Shown: positions 7,852-15,508 of the stretch, piece by piece | How positions within the stretch are numbered: position 1 is the first letter of the stretch | How the letters are laid out: every line of letters starts with the position of its first letter | NCBI GenBank assembly: GCA_004379165.1 | Contig: NKXK01000027.1 | Coordinates: 62,001-126,000 of the forward strand | Origin: Rhodocyclaceae bacterium | GTDB taxonomy: Bacteria; Pseudomonadota; Gammaproteobacteria; Burkholderiales; Rhodocyclaceae | Length of the DNA: 64,000 nucleotides | Reading direction: 5' to 3' | Notes under the pieces: generated by a model | Told to the model about the DNA's origin: nothing | What the model saw: the letters and a program-made list of their open reading frames with translations, nothing else | Database searches by the model: none | Made by a program: the position numbers and the translations under genes

Positions 7852-7899
7852 ACGGCCGCTCACCGACACTTCCCGGGATTCCTGCTTGCCGCCGTCCAG

Positions 7900-8658
7900 A
7901 TGACGCTCGCCTTTCTCCTCAAAAACCTGCTCGGCACCCTGCTCCTGCCGCCGGCCAACGGCCTCCTGCTGCTCGCCGGAGCCGCCGCGCTGCGCCGTCG
8001 CCGCGGCGCTCTGGTGCTGGCCATGCTCGGCGGTGCCTTGCTGTTCGCACAGAGCCTGCCCATCGTCGCCCGCGCCCTGATCGCGCCGCTTGAAGCGCAG
8101 GCCGGCCCGGTATTCAGCAATGCGGAGGGTGCCGGTGCGGTGGTCATTCTTGGTAGCGGGGTCAATATTGATGCCGAGGAATATGGCGGCGACACCGCCA
8201 GCGAGCGCAGCCTTACCCGCTTGCGCTACGGCGTGCATGTCGCGCGGCAGACCGGGTTGCCCATCCTGGTCACTGGCGGCAAGCTGCCGCGCACAAGCAG
8301 AAGCGAGGCGGAGATCATGGCCGGCATCGCCGAGTCGGAATTCGGCATCGCCGTGCGCTGGCAGGAAGACCAATCGATGGACACCGCCGACAACGCCCGC
8401 CTGTCCGCGGCGATGCTCAAGGCAGAAGGCATCGAGCGCATTGTCCTCGTCACCCACGCCTTCCACATGCAACGCGCGCGCCAGCTGTTTGCCGCCGAGG
8501 GCCTGAGCGTCGTTGCCGCCCCCACCGATTTCAGGGGCAGGAATCGCCAGCCGCTGACTGTCTTCGATTTTCTGCCACAGCCGCGCGCGATCCAGAACAG
8601 CTATTACGCGCTACATGAATACATCGGGATCGCGTGGGCTTCGCTGCCCCGCCCCTGA
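7900..8658 (+). CDS. DUF218 (YdcF/ElyC-like) membrane-anchored protein
   Basis: A 252-residue protein with two N-terminal hydrophobic segments (about 3-30 and 37-52) followed by a soluble DUF218 domain. The domain contains VVILGSGVN near residue 81, the segment LPILVTGGKLP, the conserved acidic EAEIM, STDTADNA-like MDTADNARLSAAML, and VTHAFHMQRARQLFAAEGL. These are the family's conserved blocks. ElyC and SanA homologues act in the cell envelope, in peptidoglycan or enterobacterial common antigen maintenance, but the biochemical activity is unsettled. It is followed 20 bases later by an isochorismatase-fold gene on the same strand. Nothing ties it to phenylacetate metabolism, so it may be an unrelated insertion in the island. 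Confidence 0.85.
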   Translation: MTLAFLLKNLLGTLLLPPANGLLLLAGAAALRRRRGALVLAMLGGALLFAQSLPIVARALIAPLEAQAGPVFSNAEGAGAVVILGSGVNIDAEEYGGDTASERSLTRLRYGVHVARQTGLPILVTGGKLPRTSRSEAEIMAGIAESEFGIAVRWQEDQSMDTADNARLSAAMLKAEGIERIVLVTHAFHMQRARQLFAAEGLSVVAAPTDFRGRNRQPLTVFDFLPQPRAIQNSYYALHEYIGIAWASLPRP

Positions 8659-8678
8659 GTTTATTAACGGAGCCCACC

Positions 8679-9203
8679 ATGCCCAAGCAAGCCCTGATCG
8701 TCATCGACCTGCAGAACGATTACTTCCCGGACGGAAAATTCCCGCTGTGGAACACCGAGGAAACGCTGACCAAAACCGAAGCCGCCATTGCGCTGGCAAA
8801 GTCGAGGCAGGTGCCGGTGATCCTCGTCCAGCATGTCGCAGACGCCAGCAAGGGCATCGCCCCATTCTTCAATGCCGGCAGCGAGGGCGTCGAGATTCAC
8901 CCGCGCCTGCGCGCCGCCGCGCCGGATGCGCCGGTCGTCGTCAAACGCTTTGCCGACAGTTTTCACCAGACGACGCTGGACGCTGAACTGTCCCGACTCG
9001 GCGTCGAGGAAATCCTGCTCTGCGGCATGATGACGCAGAACTGCGTGACGCACACCGCACTGTCGAAGGCGGCGGAGAAATATTCGGTGAAGGTACTGAC
9101 CGACTGCTGCACCACGGTCAGCCAGATGATTCACCTGATCGCGCTGAATGCGCTGTCGATCCGGGTGGGCTTGCTGGAAGCGAAGCTCGCGCTGGCTGAC
9201 TGA
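8679..9203 (+). CDS. Isochorismatase-family cysteine hydrolase
   Basis: A 174-residue protein of the cysteine hydrolase family that includes nicotinamidases and isochorismatases. The catalytic Asp is in ALIVIDLQNDYF (residue 9 or so), the Lys is in VVKRFADSFHQT, and the nucleophile Cys is in GMMTQNCVTHTAL, after a cis-peptide-like turn. The start at 8679 follows an ACGGAG ribosome site; an in-frame upstream ATG at 8634 would overlap the DUF218 gene. The substrate cannot be read from the sequence; small amides such as nicotinamide are possible. The gene converges on paaX, with one copy of the dispersed repeat filling the 60-base gap. Confidence 0.85.
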   Translation: MPKQALIVIDLQNDYFPDGKFPLWNTEETLTKTEAAIALAKSRQVPVILVQHVADASKGIAPFFNAGSEGVEIHPRLRAAAPDAPVVVKRFADSFHQTTLDAELSRLGVEEILLCGMMTQNCVTHTALSKAAEKYSVKVLTDCCTTVSQMIHLIALNALSIRVGLLEAKLALAD

Positions 9204-9222
9204 TACATCAAACAGGCGCTGT

Positions 9223-9256
9223 CTGCGGTCAACCCGAAAAACCGCCGACAATCGGC
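9223..9256 (-). repeat. Copy of the GGGTTGACCGCAG repeat family
   Basis: On the plus strand it begins CTGCGGTCAACCCG, then an A-run and a GC-rich segment ending in ATCGGC. It fills most of the 60-base gap between two convergent genes, so it may help transcription stop. Confidence 0.8.
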
Positions 9257-9263
9257 CGATGCC

Positions 9264-10250
9264 TTACAGCGAGATCGCGGCCAGCGGATCGTCCTGCGGG
9301 AAGCGTTCGGCGTAAGCCGGGTCGAGCGCCGGCGTGCTGCCGTCGGCGAGCGTCAGCGTCGCTTCAAGATGCCGTTCGGCGGCCGGCAGCAGGCGACGGT
9401 AGAGATCCTTGCACAGCAGACGCGCCTTCTGGCCGGGCCAGTCGCCGGGCAGCAGCACGTCCGGCAGTTCCGGGTCACGCAATAGCAGGCGGCGGTAGTC
9501 GTGAATCAAAAGCAGGCGGACAAGGAAGGCATCCTCGGCGTCGACCTCGACGGCACGGTCGCGGCGCAGTTCGGCGAGGATGGGCAGGTAGGTGCTGACG
9601 AAGCCGGCGTACGCCTGCGCCAGTTCCTGCAGATCCCAGGCGCGGCGGACGAGATCGGCGTCGTTGGCCGACAGGCCGGAGCGTGAGTCGGCAGCGAGCA
9701 GGGGCATCAGGTGGTCGAGCTGTTCGCCCAGGCCTTCGGCGACCAGCGCATCGAAGGCGGCAGTCAGGTCGGCGCTGGGGTGCACGAAACACTCGTTACC
9801 CAAGGCGCCGAAGCCCTGCCAGAAGAGCGCGCGCCGGATCGCATCACGCGCTTTCGGCTCCAGATCACCAACCACGAGAATCAGCCGCCAGCGGCGATCC
9901 CAGATCGGCGCGTGCGAGGCGTAAATGTGGCGGGAGGCTTCGTCGAAACGGCGGCGGCCGGAATGGGTCAGCACGTAGTCGGCACGACGGCCGACGGTCT
10001 CGGTACGCAGCCATTCTTCCTTGGCCAGCCGGAACACCGAGGTACGCACCAGACGCTCGTTGAGTTCCAGCGGTTCAAGCAGGCGAATCAGGCTGCCCAG
10101 CCACACCCGACCGCCACGTGGCAGGATGGCATCGCCGAAGGCGGAAATGATCAGCGAGCCGGCCTGGACACGGCGTTGCTGACGAAAATCATCGAGGCGT
10201 TGCTTGATGGGCGCGATCACGGGGGGCAGCGGGGCAGGAAACCTGCGCAT
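9264..10250 (-). CDS. paaX: PaaX, phenylacetyl-CoA-responsive repressor
   Basis: A 328-residue protein with the PaaX layout: an N-terminal winged-helix region containing SLIISAFGDAILPRGGRVWLGSLIRLLEPLELNERLVRTSVFRLAKEEWLR, in which the DNA-reading helix precedes the basic segment, then the central PaaX domain (WRLILVVGDLEP, RRALFWQGFGALGNECFVHPS), and the C-terminal domain with FVSTYLPILAELRRD and LLIHDYRRLLLRDPELPDVLLPGDWPGQ. PaaX in other bacteria represses paa genes and is released by phenylacetyl-CoA. The start at ATG 10250 (MRRFPAP) is preferred to the longer open frame, which overlaps the reductase gene. It is third in a minus-strand unit after the diiron protein and its reductase, so it may be co-transcribed with them. 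Confidence 0.92.
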   Translation of the reverse strand: MRRFPAPLPPVIAPIKQRLDDFRQQRRVQAGSLIISAFGDAILPRGGRVWLGSLIRLLEPLELNERLVRTSVFRLAKEEWLRTETVGRRADYVLTHSGRRRFDEASRHIYASHAPIWDRRWRLILVVGDLEPKARDAIRRALFWQGFGALGNECFVHPSADLTAAFDALVAEGLGEQLDHLMPLLAADSRSGLSANDADLVRRAWDLQELAQAYAGFVSTYLPILAELRRDRAVEVDAEDAFLVRLLLIHDYRRLLLRDPELPDVLLPGDWPGQKARLLCKDLYRRLLPAAERHLEATLTLADGSTPALDPAYAERFPQDDPLAAISL

Positions 10251-10288
10251 GTTAGCGATTCCTGCCCCGGCTGGATAGCGAAGCGCGC

Positions 10289-11341
10289 TCAGAACGGCAA
10301 CTTGAACGGATCGTCTTCGCCGGCCTGCGCGATTTGCTGCGAGAAGAAGCCTTCGGTGTGGATCAGCTCGGGCTGGGCGCCGAGCTTCTTCACAGTCTCG
10401 ACGCAGGCATCGACAAAGGCCGTGCTGCCGGCGGCGAAGATGCTGTGTTTCGAGAGATCCGGGAAGAGCTGCGGCAGCACGGTGTCGATGCGACCAGACT
10501 GATAGCCTTCGGCCTGCTCGCGGGTGAGCGTGATCTTGTAGTCGAAATTGCGGTGCTTGGTGCGCCACCAGGCCATCATGCCCTGGCTGTAGACGTCCTC
10601 GCGGCTGCGCGCCGAAAAGACCAGATTGACTGGGCGCTTGTAGCCGCGACGCAGCGCCGCTTCGGCCAGCGCCAGAATCGGCGCCAGACCGGTGCCGGCG
10701 GCGAGGCAGAGCACCGGCGTATCGACTGAGGGATCGCCGATGAAGGTGCCGTAGGCGCCGGAAATCTTGACGTTGTCGCCGATACCGAGCTTGTCATGGA
10801 CCCAGGCACTGGTCTGGCCGTCATCCTGACGGGCGATCTGCAGCACGATCTCGCCATCCGGGCGCGGCGCGTTGGCAATCGAATAGGCGCGCGGCGGGAT
10901 GTTGTCGCGGGCGTTGCCCAGCGTCACGTACTGGCCGGGCCAGTAGCGGATCGGCTGGCCGACCGGACGCAGGCGCAGCTCGACGACACGGGCAGCGATC
11001 AGCCGCTTGTCGACAACGACAAACAGCGCATCCTCGCGCGGCGGGAAGAGCTTGGGCTTCGCATCCTCGGTGCCCCACTCGATGGTGAGCTCTTCCGAAA
11101 TCGGCTTGGCCATGCACATCAGGCCGAAGCCCTGCTTGCGCTCGTCCTGCGAGAGCGCCATGTCGAGCACCATGCCCTGATCGAACTGGCCCTGCGTGAC
11201 CTTGACCTTGCATTCGCCGCAAGCGCCGGCGCGGCAGTTGTTGGGCAGGGCATAACCTGCTTTTTCGAGTGCCATCAGCACGGTGTCGCCGTAGGCGCAG
11301 TCCACCGATTTGCCCGACGGTTGCATGATGATGCGAGCCAT
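10289..11341 (-). CDS. Ferredoxin-type [2Fe-2S] / FAD / NAD(P)H oxidoreductase
   Basis: A 350-residue electron-transfer protein with an N-terminal plant-type [2Fe-2S] domain (C36, C41, C44 in NNCRAGACGECK and C76 in LMCMAK), then an FAD domain with PRAYSIANAP, and a C-terminal NAD(P)H domain with GTGLAPILALAE. This domain order is that of MmoC/BenC-type reductases. It differs from PaaE, also present in this window, where the ferredoxin domain is C-terminal. It lies 178 bases downstream of the R2-like diiron gene on the same strand and 38 bases before paaX, so it most likely supplies electrons to that diiron protein. The open frame extends further upstream through a repeat, but ATG 11341 (MARIIMQPSG) starts the conserved domain. 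Confidence 0.9.
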   Translation of the reverse strand: MARIIMQPSGKSVDCAYGDTVLMALEKAGYALPNNCRAGACGECKVKVTQGQFDQGMVLDMALSQDERKQGFGLMCMAKPISEELTIEWGTEDAKPKLFPPREDALFVVVDKRLIAARVVELRLRPVGQPIRYWPGQYVTLGNARDNIPPRAYSIANAPRPDGEIVLQIARQDDGQTSAWVHDKLGIGDNVKISGAYGTFIGDPSVDTPVLCLAAGTGLAPILALAEAALRRGYKRPVNLVFSARSREDVYSQGMMAWWRTKHRNFDYKITLTREQAEGYQSGRIDTVLPQLFPDLSKHSIFAAGSTAFVDACVETVKKLGAQPELIHTEGFFSQQIAQAGEDDPFKLPF

Positions 11342-11423
11342 TTGTCTTCCCCTTGTTGGTTTTGGTTTCTCTGTTGCGGCAAGGCCGGCACCCCTTGCGG
11401 AGCACCGGCCGAACTTCGGTATT

Positions 11424-11506
11424 GTCATCCCCGCGCAGGCGGGGATCCAGAAAATGCGCGACAGGCATTCATAACGGCTCTGGATCCCCGCTTTCGCGGG
11501 GATGAC
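11424..11506. repeat. Inverted-repeat element with GGGGATCCAG arms
   Basis: Two 27-base arms face each other: GTCATCCCCGCGCAGGCGGG... at 11424-11450 and its near-perfect complement (25 of 27 matches) at 11480-11506, separated by 29 bases. Each arm is itself a small hairpin (CCCCGC...GCGGGG). This matches a class of dispersed intergenic palindromic repeats common in beta- and gammaproteobacteria. It lies between the diiron gene and its reductase and could attenuate or stabilise that mRNA. Confidence 0.85.
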
Positions 11507-11519
11507 GGGCAAAGCTGAA

Positions 11520-12548
11520 TCAGAAGACCGGAATGATGTCGTCGAGATCGACGTCGCTGACTTCCTGGCCGGTGATGCCGACTTCCGGAATCGCCGGGAA
11601 CGGGATGTTGTAGCGGTCGAGGACACCCTTCAGGTTGATCATCGCGTTACGCCAGTTTTCCTTCTTGGCCTCGTAGGTCGGGATACCGAAGCCGGCACCG
11701 CGGGCAACCTCTTCGGCTTCGCGCTGGTTGGCGATGAAATCGGACGGCAGGTCCCAGAATTCCATCGGCGGCTCGAAGAGCACGGCGGACAGGAACAGGT
11801 AACCGGCGCGGATCTGCTTGGTGACAACCGCCTTGGTTTCTTCCTTGAGGCCCGGGTAATCGCGCTCCATCACAGCCATACAGATCGCCATGTGACGGCC
11901 TTCGTCGCGACCGATGTTCTTGAAGCCTTCCTTGAAGACGGCTTCGCGGGAGTTGTCGAACATCTGCTTGAAGATGGTGGCAGCAGCGATTTCGCCCATC
12001 AGGAAGGACGAGAAGAGGACAGCCAGGTCGTACTTCGGCACCGCCTGCTTGTAGCCGTTCCAGTAACGGGCACCGTTGAAGTACAGCCACTGCACGTTCT
12101 TCTGCAGGCGCTTGCCGAGTTCGGTCTTCGGCTGGTAGGTGATCGGGTCCGGATGGGCCAGCAGCTTGGTGATCGCCAGGCCGCACATGATTTCGTGGTT
12201 CTGCTCGTCGCGGGTGACGGAGAAGAAGCACTTGCGGACCGGATCTTCCTCATGCACTTCATAGGTCTTGATCAGCGCTTCGGCAAATACCGGGGGTGCG
12301 GACGCGTCGAACACCGACAGCAGGCTCCACCAGTAGGCGATGGATTCGCGCTCTTCCCAGGTGTAGCTATCCACATCCAGCGTATCCCAGGGCAGCTTTT
12401 CCGGATCCCAGTCTTCGCGACGGGCGGCTTCCCAGACTTCCTGCAGCTTCTTGGTCTTGCTGTTCCACGACAGCGGATAGACGTTGGGCTGCTCGATTGC
12501 CGGCGGGAACTCCATCTTGTCGGCGAATTTTTCCTTGTTACTTGCCAT
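11520..12548 (-). CDS. R2-like (ferritin-like) diiron oxygenase component, function unknown
   Basis: A 342-residue, soluble, mostly helical protein. A full diiron ligand set is visible: E90 (PVFAEALIK), E115 and H118 (TRDEQNHE), E186 (LMGEIAAA), and E216 and H219 (GRDEGRHM). The spacing of E, ExxH, E, ExxH matches R2-like ferritin-superfamily oxygenases and oxidases. It is smaller than benzoyl-CoA epoxidase BoxB (about 470 residues) and is not a copy of PaaA or PaaC. It is the first gene of a minus-strand unit with a matching reductase and paaX, and is divergent from paaN across a 351-base control region. A role in aromatic CoA-ester or side-chain oxidation is likely from context, but the substrate is unknown. 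ATG 12548 has a GGAG-type site (GAGGAGTG) in front. Confidence 0.8.
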   Translation of the reverse strand: MASNKEKFADKMEFPPAIEQPNVYPLSWNSKTKKLQEVWEAARREDWDPEKLPWDTLDVDSYTWEERESIAYWWSLLSVFDASAPPVFAEALIKTYEVHEEDPVRKCFFSVTRDEQNHEIMCGLAITKLLAHPDPITYQPKTELGKRLQKNVQWLYFNGARYWNGYKQAVPKYDLAVLFSSFLMGEIAAATIFKQMFDNSREAVFKEGFKNIGRDEGRHMAICMAVMERDYPGLKEETKAVVTKQIRAGYLFLSAVLFEPPMEFWDLPSDFIANQREAEEVARGAGFGIPTYEAKKENWRNAMINLKGVLDRYNIPFPAIPEVGITGQEVSDVDLDDIIPVF

Positions 12549-12899
12549 GTCTCACTCCTCTTACGGTTTATTGGGCGATCGGCCAACCCGGATCGGGTCG
12601 CCATGGAGCAATCATGTTACAACTTGAAGCGTGATGTCAACTATTTTTGTATCGCTTTTGAAAAACGGTGCAATTCCAAGGAAGCAGTTGGCGACGTAAT
12701 TCGTTCGTTACTCAAATCAATATCTCAGCACAAGCCATGTTTTTTATTGATATTTTTGTGCAACGCAGAATAAATTCCACTATACAAAACTCGATTCCCT
12801 GTGCTGTAATGTGATACACAGTCATCCACATTGACACCAAATCGCGTAGTTTTAAGGCCGCAACCCGGCTACACAAAGACCCAAACAGAGGAGAAACCG
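12549..12899. promoter_or_regulatory. Divergent control region between the diiron gene and paaN
   Basis: A 351-base AT-rich stretch without a gene. It must hold divergent promoters for the diiron-reductase-paaX unit and for paaNGHIKJ. Two GATACA-type motifs are visible: TTGTATCGCTTT at 12647-12658, whose reverse complement AAAGCGATACAA is identical to 12 bases upstream of the livK-like gene (20137-20148), and AATGTGATACACA at 12808-12820. These are candidate PaaX sites. The paaN ribosome site GAGGAGAAA lies at 12889-12897. Confidence 0.55.
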
Positions 12900-14567
12900 A
12901 TGTCCCATCCGCTGCTCGACAAGCACCGCGCCACGCTGGACGGCGCCCTGAATGCCATCGCCACCCGCGGCTACTGGTCTGCCTACAATGAAATGCCTAG
13001 CCCCAAGGTCTATGGCGAAACTGCCCCCGACGACGGCAAGAAGGCTTTCGAGGCGCATCTCGGCAAGCAATTCGCGCTTGACCAGCCCGGCCAGAGCGGC
13101 TGGCACGGCGGCGAGCAGTCGCCCTACGGCATCGACCTCAATGTGCAATACCCGGTGTGCGACATCGAAACCCTGATCGCCGCTGGCGAAGCCGCCATGA
13201 CCGGCTGGCAGAAGATCGGCGCCGACGGCCGCACCGGCATCTGCCTCGAAATCCTCGACCGCCTGAACAAGCAGAGCTTCGAACTCGCCCACGCGGTGAT
13301 GATGACCACCGGCCAGGGCTGGATGATGGCCTTCCAGGCCGGCTCACCGCACGCCCAGGACCGCGGCCTCGAAGCCGTGGCCTACGCCTACCGCGAGCAA
13401 AGCTTCGTGCCGGCCGAAACGGTCTGGGAAAAGCCGCAGGGCAAGAACCCGCCGCTGGTGATGAAGAAGCACTTCGAGGTTGTGGGGCGTGGCATCGGCG
13501 TCGTCGTCGGTTGCGGCACCTTCCCGACCTGGAACACCTACCCCGGCCTGTTCGCCGCGCTGTCGACCGGCAACGCCGTCATCGTCAAGCCGCACAGCAA
13601 TGCCATCCTGCCGGCGGCGATCACCGTCCGCACCATCCGCGCCGTGCTCGCTGAAAACGGCATCGACCCCAACCTCGTCACGCTGGCCGTCGCCAACGAC
13701 CGCGCCACGACGCAGAAGCTGGTCACCCACGCCAAGGTCAAGTCGGTCGACTTCACCGGCGGCAACGTCTTCGGCCAGTGGCTGATCGACAACTGCCGCC
13801 AGGCGCAGGTCTATGCCGAGCTGGCCGGCGTCAACAACATCGTCATCGACTCTACCGACAGCTACAAGCGCATGCTCGGCAACCTCGCCTTCACGCTGTC
13901 GCTGTACTCCGGCCAGATGTGCACCACCTCGCAGGCAATCCTGGTGCCGGCCGGCGGCATCGACACCGAAGACGGCCACAAGTCCTACGACGAAGTCTGT
14001 GCCGATCTGGCCAAGGCCGTCACCGGTTTCCTCTCCAAGCCGGAAGTCGCCCACGCCGTGCTCGGCGCCATCCAGTCTGCCGACACCCTCAAGCGCATTG
14101 AAGAAGCGGCCTCGGGCCAGTTCGGCACCGTCATCCTCGCGCCGAACAAGCTCGACAACCCGGACTTCCCGAAGGCGGAAGTGCGCACGCCGGTACTGCT
14201 CGCCTGCGATGCAGGCGAAGAGGCCAAGTACATGGAAGAACGCTTCGGCCCGATCAGCTTCATCGTCAAGGTCACCGATACCGCCCACGCCATCGCCCTC
14301 TCCGAGCGCATCATCGCCACCCACGGCGCGCTGACCGCTGGCGTGTACTCGACCAAACAGGAAGTCATCGACGCCATGACCGAAGCCACCTGGCGTTCCA
14401 AGGTCGCGCTGTCGATCAACCTCACCGGCGGCGTGTTCGTGAACCAGTCGGCCGCCTACTCCGACTACCACGGCACCGGCGGCAACCCGGCCGCCAACGC
14501 CTCCTACGCCGACTCGGCCTTCGTCGCCAACCGCTTCCGTGTCGTCCAGCGCCGTTACCACGTTTGA
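12900..14567 (+). CDS. paaN: PaaN, ring-opening-aldehyde dehydrogenase of phenylacetate degradation
   Basis: A 555-residue aldehyde dehydrogenase of the PaaN family. It contains GIGVVVGCGTFPTWNTYPG (NAD-binding region), the segment SVDFTGGNVFGQW, YAELAGVNN with the general-base Glu, and the catalytic Cys in LYSGQMCTTSQ near residue 340. The C-terminal part has EERFGPISFIVKV. It should oxidise the ring-opened CoA aldehyde to 3-oxo-5,6-dehydrosuberyl-CoA. E. coli PaaZ (about 680 residues) also has a MaoC-type hydratase domain for ring opening; this protein does not. The start at ATG 12900 follows GAGGAGAAACCG; the frame is open upstream to 12831. It begins a plus-strand series with paaG, H, I, K, J. 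Confidence 0.9.
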   Translation: MSHPLLDKHRATLDGALNAIATRGYWSAYNEMPSPKVYGETAPDDGKKAFEAHLGKQFALDQPGQSGWHGGEQSPYGIDLNVQYPVCDIETLIAAGEAAMTGWQKIGADGRTGICLEILDRLNKQSFELAHAVMMTTGQGWMMAFQAGSPHAQDRGLEAVAYAYREQSFVPAETVWEKPQGKNPPLVMKKHFEVVGRGIGVVVGCGTFPTWNTYPGLFAALSTGNAVIVKPHSNAILPAAITVRTIRAVLAENGIDPNLVTLAVANDRATTQKLVTHAKVKSVDFTGGNVFGQWLIDNCRQAQVYAELAGVNNIVIDSTDSYKRMLGNLAFTLSLYSGQMCTTSQAILVPAGGIDTEDGHKSYDEVCADLAKAVTGFLSKPEVAHAVLGAIQSADTLKRIEEAASGQFGTVILAPNKLDNPDFPKAEVRTPVLLACDAGEEAKYMEERFGPISFIVKVTDTAHAIALSERIIATHGALTAGVYSTKQEVIDAMTEATWRSKVALSINLTGGVFVNQSAAYSDYHGTGGNPAANASYADSAFVANRFRVVQRRYHV

Positions 14568-14698
14568 ACTCGTGCATAAATCTACTGCGCCCGCCCATCC
14601 CGCGCATGTGATGCTCGCCGTACATCAGTACGACTGCGCTTCTCGACGCGGCCTGAACGGGCTCGCGACGATTTCTGCTCGAGTCCAGGAGAACCAAA

Positions 14699-15505
14699 TT
14701 GAATTTTGAAAACATCACCTTCACCGTCGATAACGGCATTGCCCGCATCACCCTCAACCGTCCGGACAAGCTGAACAGCTTCACCGAGGACATGCACGCC
14801 GAGCTGCGTGCGGCCCTTGACGCCATCCAGAACCGCGAAGGCATCGGTGCTGACGCCCGCGTGCTGGTGCTCACCGGTGCCGGCCGCGGTTTTTCCGCCG
14901 GGCAGGATCTGGGCGACCGCGCCATGCAGATCCAGGCCGGCAAGATGCCGGACATCGGCAATACCGTCGAACGCAACTACAAACCGCTGGTGCTGCGCCT
15001 GCAGAACCTGCGCGTACCGACCATCGCCGCCGTCAACGGCATTGCCGCCGGCGCCGGCGCCTCGGTGGCGCTGGCCTGCGATCTTGTCGTCGCCACCAAA
15101 TCCGCCTCCTTCCTGCAGGCGTTCAGCAAGATCGGCCTGATTCCGGACACCGGCGGCACCTGGTTCCTGCCGCAGCGTGTCGGCATGGCCCGCGCCATGG
15201 GTCTGGCCCTGCTCGCCGAAAAACTGCCGGCTGAAAAGGCGGCCGAATGGGGCCTGATCTGGGCCTGCATCGAGGATGCCGAGTTCGCCGCCAGCGTCGA
15301 GCGCATCGCCAGCCAGCTGTCGACCGCACCGACCAAGGCGCTGGTCCGCACCCGTCAGGCCATGCACGCCGCCCCCGGCCACACGCTAGAGCAGCAGCTG
15401 TCCTTCGAAGGCGGCATGATGCGCGAGCTGGGCTGGAGCCCGGACTACGCCGAGGGCGTCAAGGCCTTCATGGAAAAGCGCGCCCCCAACTTCACCGGTG
15501 AATAA
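14699..15505 (+). CDS. paaG: PaaG, epoxide isomerase (enoyl-CoA hydratase family)
   Basis: A 268-residue crotonase-fold protein. The oxyanion-hole segments are GAGRGFSAGQDLGD near residue 60 and NGIAAGAGASVALACDLVVA near 115, with the active-site loop SKIGLIPDTGGTWFLPQRVG, which carries the Asp typical of PaaG-type isomerases. It converts the ring-1,2-epoxide of phenylacetyl-CoA to the oxepin form. It starts with TTG at 14699 behind an AGGAGAA ribosome site; no ATG is available in a suitable place. A 131-base spacer after paaN holds an unassigned frame of 32 codons. It is followed by paaH after 3 bases. Confidence 0.9.
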   Translation: MNFENITFTVDNGIARITLNRPDKLNSFTEDMHAELRAALDAIQNREGIGADARVLVLTGAGRGFSAGQDLGDRAMQIQAGKMPDIGNTVERNYKPLVLRLQNLRVPTIAAVNGIAAGAGASVALACDLVVATKSASFLQAFSKIGLIPDTGGTWFLPQRVGMARAMGLALLAEKLPAEKAAEWGLIWACIEDAEFAASVERIASQLSTAPTKALVRTRQAMHAAPGHTLEQQLSFEGGMMRELGWSPDYAEGVKAFMEKRAPNFTGE

Positions 15506-15508
15506 GCC

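Noticed and set aside
12831-12899. Upstream extension of paaN from ATG 12831
   Set aside because: The extra 23 residues lie in the control region, are not like the family, and the GAGGAGAAA site directly precedes ATG 12900.
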